Assembly: GCA_916613615.1 (NCBI GenBank)
Contig: OU744734.1
Coordinates: 36,400,801 to 36,464,800 of the forward strand
From: Steromphala cineraria
Taxonomy: Eukaryota; Mollusca; Gastropoda; Trochida; Trochidae
DNA: 64,000 bases
Reading direction: 5' to 3'
The position numbers and the translations under genes are program-made. The notes under the pieces were generated by a model. That model ran no database searches. It saw nothing but the letters and a program-made list of their open reading frames with translations, and was not told the origin of the DNA. Positions 57,885 to 64,000 of the stretch are shown here, in pieces. Positions within the stretch are counted from its first letter, which is position 1. Each line of letters starts with the position of its first letter.

Positions 57885-58345
57885 TTATGCTTTGATTGCA
57901 ACCTACAACAAAATCTGTCCACGGTTTGGTGTTTGACATCAAAGGGGTTAAAGTTGTGATTATAGGTAAAAGATCTCAATCTCCTAGAGTCAGGTCCATC
58001 AAGAAGACAAGACAAGATAACAAGTTTAATTTTCTTCACACTCATTGACAAAAGAACTATGCAAACCCTTTGATTGCAACCTACAATTCATCTGACCACA
58101 TTTTGGTGTTTGACACCAAGGGGGTTAAAGTTGTGATTAAAGGTATAATGACCTCAATCTTCTGGAGACAAGTCCATCAGGAAGACAAGACAAGATAACA
58201 AGATGAGGGTGATAAGAGAGTTCCATAGTGATGTATGCCTGGAAGAAACTCTGAGCTGTAACTCTGGTAACCTAGTAACCCTTCCTGGTAATGTGTCTGC
58301 TTACCTATGTTGGAACCAAGGCCTTGTTTCTTTGTCTTTTGTCTT
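57885..58345 (-). repeat. Inverted counterpart of 20655-20935, with two 75-bp motif copies
   Basis: Two tandem copies of the motif (TTTGATTGCAACCTACAA...CCAC.GTTTGGTGTTTGACA...GGGGTTAAAGTTGTGATTA) at about 57885-57965 and 58055-58140, then the rest of the 20.7-kb repeat in reverse. Confidence 0.8.
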
Positions 58346-58869
58346 CTTGTCTCTTTAGGACAATAATATATATACATGTGTATTATGGTTTGGAAAGTCG
58401 GTATCATAAACTTTTTGATAACTTCTAAGCACCAATATCTCATTGGCATTTCAGTATCTTTGCTAAACCATTTTCATAATTTGGTTGTCAAACAAGTCAG
58501 AATCTATTTTGCTAAGGAGTATCATAATATTGTTGAAAAATCAGTTAAAGTAAGTAAACATATTTATCAGAATCAGAACTATAAAACTGTATCACAGAAT
58601 TTTGCAAACCTGTACCAAAGAATAGACTCCTCATTAAAAAATATATAATAAATAAATTCAAAATGTTTTTGACAGACCAATTGTGAAAACTCTTTCTTTA
58701 AAATTATCCAAAAAACACTTTGTATGTCAGTTTAAGAAAATAAGCATCTCTTTGGAAAGCCTTTATCAAAAAGCTGAAAAACTGGTATCAGCGAAAGTCC
58801 TTGAACTAGATATATAAGAAACTCTTAGATAATGCTGGAAACTTCTAGAGACTTATCACACTTCTAAAA
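58346..58869. other. Region in the mirrored position of the satellite arrays
   Basis: AT-rich, with a single satellite-like word on the minus strand (AAAAACTGGTATCAGCGAAAG near 58780) but no array. A 90-codon frame at 58376 is not recognised. Confidence 0.4.
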
Positions 58870-59110
58870 TGTCAGAACTGTAGCTGTAAATAAGGTGAAT
58901 GTTTAATCTGTACACAAGAGATCATCACGCTCAACCATAAAGTAAATACAAGTCATCACACCTCTAAGATCTACTTACTTAATGATAGACACATATTTGC
59001 CAAATATAACAGCTTCTGTGTAATCTTCATCTCCTGATGGGCAAAAATGCATAAATATCATACCTCAGAATAAAAATCTTCATAGGCAATAACTTTATTG
59101 GAATATTCCA
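58870..59110 (-). repeat. Inverted counterpart of the 14.4-16.3 kb repeats, copy 1
   Basis: GAGATCATCACGCTCAACCATAAAGTAAATACAAGTCATCAC, CAGCTTCTGTGTAATCTTCATCTC and CAATAACTTTATTGGAATATTCC are the reverse complement of the 14.4-14.7 kb block. Confidence 0.8.
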
Positions 59111-60217
59111 AACTTATGCCTCTATTTCATTATGAGCTGAATTATTATGAATAGCCACTGATAGGTGATTGTATAAATCTGTAAAAGTGTCTGGAAATTC
59201 GTGAACAGCAATTTCACGTGTTAAAATGTTTTATGAAAATTTGTATCTTTTAATGCTGAAACTCTACAAAACAAAAACAAATTATTTACAAATTGTTAAG
59301 AATTTTGGCATGAGTTGTATGACATAATTAGGAAACAATTGCAAATACACTTGGAAATTTCACGAATGAGATACCACATCACAAATAATGTACTAATGAT
59401 TCATTGATGATCCCTATGTAATTAATCAACCACAATTATTCCAAGAACTGGTTACACAAATTACATAGTTACAAATAGTTCATGAAACAACTACGAATTC
59501 AAAATCGTATTTTATTCTATACTCATGTAATCTTAGGATAGTAATACAAGGGTGCAATACGGAATACGTCTTCAAATTCCGTATTGCACTCCAGAATCCG
59601 TATTGCACGCCTGCCGGTTCTACTTTTTTCAAGCTTCGGCAATTCTCGCAACTTTCCTTTCGTAACAATCATTTTCCTTATTCGAACACCGGATTTGACG
59701 TATCTCAACTGCATTTGTAACAAACCTTCTTTTTAATATGATATTGAAGAATAATATAGTGAGAATCTAGTGTTATCGTTAGTAAAGAAACTGCAAAACA
59801 CTATAAAATAGGAATCCTAAACAAAACTCCGAGAACATCGCCAGCGACACTTGGCCCTTATGACATCATAGCCTACAACGATTATGACGTCATTTCCGTG
59901 GTGACGTCGTTTGAAAGGATCCCGTCGCTCGGAATCCTGAACTTACGTTTATCATATTCAGAACTTATAAATAGTTACTTAGGATAACCTTTTATCACTG
60001 TATTTAGTTTTCACACTTGAGAAAATTGCCTCTTACGTTTAACTACGCAAAGTAATGTGAAAATAAACAAATAATTGAGGTATCAAATCATCAGTCGAGC
60101 TTGTCATAGGTAATCGCCTTCTTTGCATTATGTATCAATGCGCAGTGCGACGTCTCGGATTATTTAAGCAATTCAAAATTACTTTTAAAAAGGTTAAAAA
60201 GAGAGTATATAATAAAT
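59111..60217. other. AT-rich DNA, with a small hairpin cluster at 59552-59607 and a CRE/ETS-like site near 59890
   Basis: TGCAATACGGAAT (59552) and ATTCCGTATTGCA (59576) form a perfect 13-bp inverted repeat, with a third copy AATCCGTATTGCA at 59595. TTATGACGTCATTTCCG at about 59890 resembles the 29601 sites, and GTGACGTCG follows. No frame is supported. Confidence 0.5.
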
Positions 60218-60376
60218 ACAGAACGTCATACGTGTGCATTTGGGTCGTTTGTATTGAACTCGAAGATGTCATGGACGTGGAGAAACAACTCGTTCTTCGA
60301 ACTCGTTGTTCCTCCGCGTCCATGACATCTACTCGTTCAATACAAACGACCCAAATGCACACGTATGACGTTCTGT
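60218..60376. repeat. 159-bp near-perfect palindrome
   Basis: Arms of about 78 bp: CAGAACGTCATACGTGTGCA...TCATGGACG...GGAGAAACAACTCGTT and its reverse complement, with a very short centre (CTTCGA). Frames of 97 and 110 codons on the two strands read the same arms and are not genes. Confidence 0.9.
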
Positions 60377-60659
60377 ATATTGATTCGCGAATATGTTTGG
60401 ACAAATCAAAATATTGCTCATGAATGCCAAAAATTGGAGGAATATTGCTGAAACAACTATGAATCATTTATGAATTCCAAGAATTATATAGTAATAAATT
60501 GTCTACGAATGTGAAATATTTCTCTTTTGTGATGATTTGTGACATTTCAATTCATATTCCTATACTGATACTTAATCATTAAAGAAATTAAAACTCAAAG
60601 ATAATTTCTTTCCTGAAATTCCTCAAACTTGAAAGAACCAAATAAATATTGTCCACCAC

Positions 60660-61130
60660 TGATGTTAAGAATAAATGTTCCAACAGGCAATAACTTCATT
60701 CGAACAAACAAAACTCCGATGGAATTTTAAAAAAAGCTCTTTTGAAAATCAGAAAACTGCTAAGATAATTTCTGGCCTCAAAACTTCTTGAAACTTATCA
60801 GCAAATGTCAAAATGAACCTGTAAATAAGATGAATGTTTAATCTGAACACGAGAGATCATCACGCACAGCCATAAAGTAAATACAAGTCCTCACATCTCT
60901 GAGTTCTTTATGATAGACCCATCTTGAGCTTGATTTGCCATGTAAACAAGCTTCTGCATATTTTTCTTCATCTGTTAATGCAACTGTTTATCAATGATAG
61001 GACTCGGTGGAGAGAACTGCATAATTATCATAGATCACTGATCTTTGGGATAAATGTTCTCACACGCAACAACTTCATTGGAATATTTAAACGTGAAGAT
61101 TCCTATTTGTTCCTAAACTGTTTTTGATAT
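60660..61130 (-). repeat. Inverted counterpart of the 14.4-16.3 kb repeats, copy 2
   Basis: AACTTATCAGCAAATGTCAAAATGAA, ACACGAGAGATCATCACGCAC, ATAAAGTAAATACAAGTCCTCACATCTCTGAG and CATGTAAACAAGCTTCTGCATATTTT are the reverse complement of the 15.2-16.2 kb units. Confidence 0.8.
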
Positions 61131-61139
61131 CAGAAAACT

Positions 61140-61410
61140 GTAATTAGGGATCGAATCCCGCCAGGGGCTCGGCAACTTTGTCTGCAGTAGAGAACTGTTC
61201 TACATGCAATCAGATTTGGATGCAATGCTACACTGAATTTCAGCGCATTTCCACCCATGGTTCGCTAGTTCCAGCCAATGCTCGCAGGTTTCACCGCAAA
61301 CTAGCCACAATGGTGTTGCGGGCTTTCTCCCTGCAATGATATTAGCAGCCGCGATATATATGTGAAATACTCTTGAAAGCGGCGATAAACCCCAGATCAC
61401 CTCACCATCA
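61140..61410 (+). mobile_element. tRNA-derived SINE family S, B box onward
   Basis: GGATCGAATCCCGCCAGGGGCTCGGCAACTTTG, ATGCTACACTGAATTTCAGC, GGTTCGCTAGTTCCAGCCAA, AGCAGCCGCGATATA and GCGGCGATAAACCCC. The A box is missing. Confidence 0.85.
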
Positions 61411-61424
61411 CAACTCTAGCTTGA

Positions 61425-61640
61425 TTTACCCAGTAAACAAGCTTCTGCATATTTTTCTTCATCTGTTAATGCAACTGTTTGTCAATGATAGGACTCGGTA
61501 GGGAGAACTGCATAATTATCATAGAACACTGATCCTTGGGATAAATGTTCTCACACGCAACAACTTCATTGGAATATTCAAACCTAAAATTCCTATTTGT
61601 TCCTAAACTGTTTTTGATATCAGTATCCGTAATTGATGAT
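61425..61640 (-). repeat. Inverted counterpart of the 14.4-16.3 kb repeats, copy 3
   Basis: AAACAAGCTTCTGCATATTTTTCTTCATCTG, TGCATAATTATCATAGAACACTGATCCTTGGGATAAATGTTC and CAACTTCATTGGAATATTC; nearly the same as 60945-61100. Confidence 0.8.
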
Positions 61641-61748
61641 GTTGAAATGATGTTTTGATTATTACCTATCATCAAAATAATGTAGAATGACATGTATGCA
61701 AATTGTAATAGGTTGTTTAAGAGGCATTTTTAAAAGTTGGAGAATGAA

Positions 61749-61867
61749 GAAGACAATAAGTTTTATGGAATATCAACTTCTTTATTGTAGAATGTAGCAA
61801 CGTTTCGGCATAAAAATGTCACTACATTCTACAATAAAGAAGTTGATAATCCATAAAACTTGTCTTC
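61749..61867. repeat. 119-bp foldback
   Basis: GAAGACAATAAGTTTTATGG...CTTTATTGTAGAATGTA (61749-61796) pairs with TACATTCTACAATAAAG...CCATAAAACTTGTCTTC (61823-61867), leaving a 26-nt loop (GCAACGTTTCGGCATAAAAATGTCAC). Confidence 0.9.
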
Positions 61868-62334
61868 CTAAATAAGGTCAGTATGAATAAGATAATGTTA
61901 TATATCCTTTTGTAAAATTCCTAAATATGTCATAAGTTGGTATTTTGATAGCAATAAGTTTACAAATTAAAAAACCCTGTAACTTACAATTTTTAGATAG
62001 AAAGATAATATACAGATGTCTTGAAAAGATATCATGGGTATTTGATAATGTAGTAGAGAAGAGATCAAGATGTTTTGCTTTAAGCAAAGTTTAAGAAATT
62101 TAACAATGTATGCCTCAAAAGTTTTTATGTCACAAAAAGATTGAACAAAACAATTTCAGATTCCTGAACATTGACAAGTTGACTGATAAAGTAAAGTATA
62201 AAACAAATATAAAAATCTCGAAACTCTCTGAAAAAGATAAGAATCTTAAAAAGAAAAGGCAGTAAATGTCACTCTGATTGAGAAATCTTGCATACTTTTA
62301 CAATCAGATTGCAAAAATGCAGGACACAGATAAG
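61868..62334. other. AT-rich DNA without recognised features
   Basis: Nothing supported. Confidence 0.45.
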
Positions 62335-62650
62335 TTAAAGGGGCAGTAGCACGTTTTTAGGGGAAAAAAGGTGATGTCAGGAAATAATTAAAATAAATAG
62401 TTCCAATTGAAAGACAATGTATATAAACTAAATGAAGCAGTAATAAATCAAAGATATAATGTAACATTCAGCCATGCAATTCCTTTTTCTTACACAAAAA
62501 GAATTAAAGGTGTTCACACAAAAATTGCCGCCAATGGACGATATGTGAATCTTTAAAATTTGTTGTCTGACTATGGATGATTGGTTTGTGTAACAAGATT
62601 TTTAACACTATCACAATAATACATTTATCTTTTACAATTATCAGTGAAAA
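62335..62650. mobile_element. TTAA MITE family A, right-truncated copy
   Basis: Starts TTAA-AGGGGCAGTAGCACG at 62335 and follows the family through the centre (AAAATTGCCGCCAATGGACG, TGATTGGTTTGTGTAA), then loses similarity. Confidence 0.8.
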
Positions 62651-62935
62651 ATTTTCAAAAAATGTGAGAGGGAAAATATTAAAAAATTAGATATGGATAG
62701 GGTTTTTCATTAGAAACATACTGTTTTATAATTGTGTAAATTGTTCTTTGTTTTATGATAAATTTTATTTTAATAATTTACCAAATAAAAACTAATGAGA
62801 AAGTAAAAAAACGATGTTTTGTAGAAGGAAGAGTTATCTCCCCTGAATGCCGAATCACCGGGAATAGCTGGGAGTAGCCGAGCTTTTACGAATGACCCCT
62901 TTTGAAACGGCGTCGCTGATTGCACAACTAACTTC

Positions 62936-63040
62936 GATTGCCTCCAATCAGATTTCTACTTTTCTGTCCCGTGTATTAGCCGTAATAGAACAGAGGCTAA
63001 TTCAGGTATAACTGAGTTGCCTCTGTTGGGAGAGAATGCT
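62936..63040. repeat. Half copy of foldback F
   Basis: GTAATAGAACAGAGGCTAATTC and CTCTGTTGGGAGAGAATGC are inverted relatives of the left arm at 25157-25218. Family A MITE copy 4 begins directly at its edge. Confidence 0.55.
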
Positions 63041-63403
63041 TTAAAGGGGCAGTAGCACGTTTTTTGATAATTTATATTCTGAACTTTTCGCTGATAATCG
63101 TAAGTTAATGTTAAATGTATTATTTTGACAGTGTCAAAAATCCCATTACACATGTCAAACATCCATAGTCAGAGGACAAAGTATGATGATTCACATAAAA
63201 TGCATTGGCGGCCATTTTGTGTGAACACCTTTAATTCATTTTGAGTAAGAAAAAGGAATTGCATGGCTAAACTTTATCTTAAATATTTGAATTACTACTG
63301 CTCCATTTAGTTTAAATACAATGTCTTTCAATTGGAACCATTAATTTTCATTTTCCTGACATCACCTTATATTCCCCCTAAAAATGTGCTACTGCCCCTT
63401 TAA
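63041..63403. mobile_element. TTAA MITE family A, full copy
   Basis: TTAA-AGGGGCAGTAGCACG to TGTGCTACTGCCCCT-TTAA, with TTAA at 63041-63044 and 63400-63403. The 355-bp body is shorter than the 11957 copy because part of the left half is deleted. Confidence 0.85.
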
Positions 63404-63560
63404 GGCTGTGGAGACGTTGTAAAGATAGTTCTGGATCAAACATCAGACTTATCAGTAAAAGACACTATAAGACCATTTTGTTACTTCAGGAAAAGTTATG
63501 GTTCTGATTGCATGAACATCTCTTTTAATCAGTGCATGAATATCTGAAATGAGTGTGGGA

Positions 63561-63855
63561 GAGGATAGTGCAGTGGCTAGTGCGTTCGGTCTCTGATCAA
63601 AAGGTCCAGGATTCAAATCCCAACAGGGGCTCTGCAACTTTGGCTGCAGAGGAGAACTGTTGTACACTAGGTTTTGATGCAATGATACACTGAATTTCAG
63701 CGTAGTACCTCAAATGGTTCACTAATTCAAACCGTTACTTGCAGGTTTCATTGCAATGATAGCGAAGTTAGTGTTGCAGGCTTTCTCCCAGCAATAATAT
63801 TAGCAGCCAGGATGGATGTGAAATACTCTTGAAAGCAGCATTAAAGCCATTGTCA
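63561..63855 (+). mobile_element. tRNA-derived SINE family S, most complete copy
   Basis: A-box-like GTGCAGTGGCTAGTGCG and B-box-like GGATTCAAATCCC at tRNA spacing, then the family body (GGGGCTCTGCAACTTTGGCT, ATGATACACTGAATTTCAGC, GCAATAATATTAGCAGCC, ATACTCTTGAAAGCAGCATTAAAGCC). Confidence 0.85.
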
Positions 63856-63870
63856 CACCTCCTCACCATC

Positions 63871-64000
63871 TAAAAGGCACCATGCAATCAATCAGATTTC
63901 ATCCGCCCACTTGAAATGTTAGCATTGAAGAAAACAAATGTGCTGTATTCTAATTCATTAACAAAAGTAAGAAATAACTACTTGATTGAAAGAAGGGGAT
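63871..64000 (+). repeat. Dispersed repeat R, copy 3 (runs off the window)
   Basis: AAAAGGCACCATGCAATCAATCAG, TTTCATCCGCCCACTTGAAATGTTAGCATTG and AAAACAAATGTGCTGTATTCTAATTC match 11470-11600. Confidence 0.75.

Noticed and set aside
60130..60467. Two overlapping antisense frames sharing a peptide
   Set aside because: Both read the arms of the same palindrome, which explains the shared peptide.

Overview
This window looks like gene-poor, AT-rich intergenic or intronic DNA from an animal, most likely a marine invertebrate and probably a mollusc. That guess rests on the kinds of repeats present: a tRNA-derived SINE whose 3' end reads like cttgaaagcggcgttaaacccc, elements with GACGGAC boxes and terminal hairpins, a CCCCCGCAAC hairpin element, and Ty3 and Copia LTR retroelements. 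No bacterial features are present. I found no convincing host gene. The only long protein-coding stretches are two retrotransposon pol regions. Nearly every other long reading frame is chance, or a by-product of tandem repeats whose period is a multiple of three.

Layout. 1-4556: 3' part of a Ty3/gypsy element (integrase C-terminus, a long repeat-filled non-coding region, polypurine tract, candidate 1.84-kb LTR). 4557-14380: AT-rich DNA with several short TTAA-flanked elements, one tRNA-derived SINE, a TA-flanked element and a 145-bp foldback. 14380-20260: a repeat domain with degenerate long repeats, a 48-bp minisatellite (16 units) and a 70-78-bp satellite with a 358-bp higher-order repeat. 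20260-27330: dispersed repeats, pogo/Tigger-like MITEs and foldbacks. 27413-35362: two 1.5-1.7-kb direct repeats around an uninterrupted 1091-codon Copia-type pol that has lost gag and the protease active site. 35376-37970: a 2.6-kb hairpin-ended element holding five 156-bp repeats. 38333-45293: a large imperfect palindrome with arms of about 2.5-2.8 kb. 46262-50832: about 1.66-kb units in tandem (2.3 units), where filled and empty sites reveal two insertions. 50833-64000: more SINEs, MITEs, foldbacks and inverted counterparts of the 14-23 kb repeats.

The common theme is inverted repetition at every scale, from 13-bp hairpins to 2.5-kb palindrome arms. Several dispersed repeats at 14-23 kb recur inverted, and in mirrored order, at 57-62 kb, which suggests an old and much larger inverted duplication. 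The most unusual items are the Ty3 3' hairpin array whose stems vary on both sides together, the large palindrome, the truncated but fully open Copia pol, and a foldback whose arm carries a splice-donor-like site next to an exon-like segment. All identifications come from reading the sequence; no database search was run.
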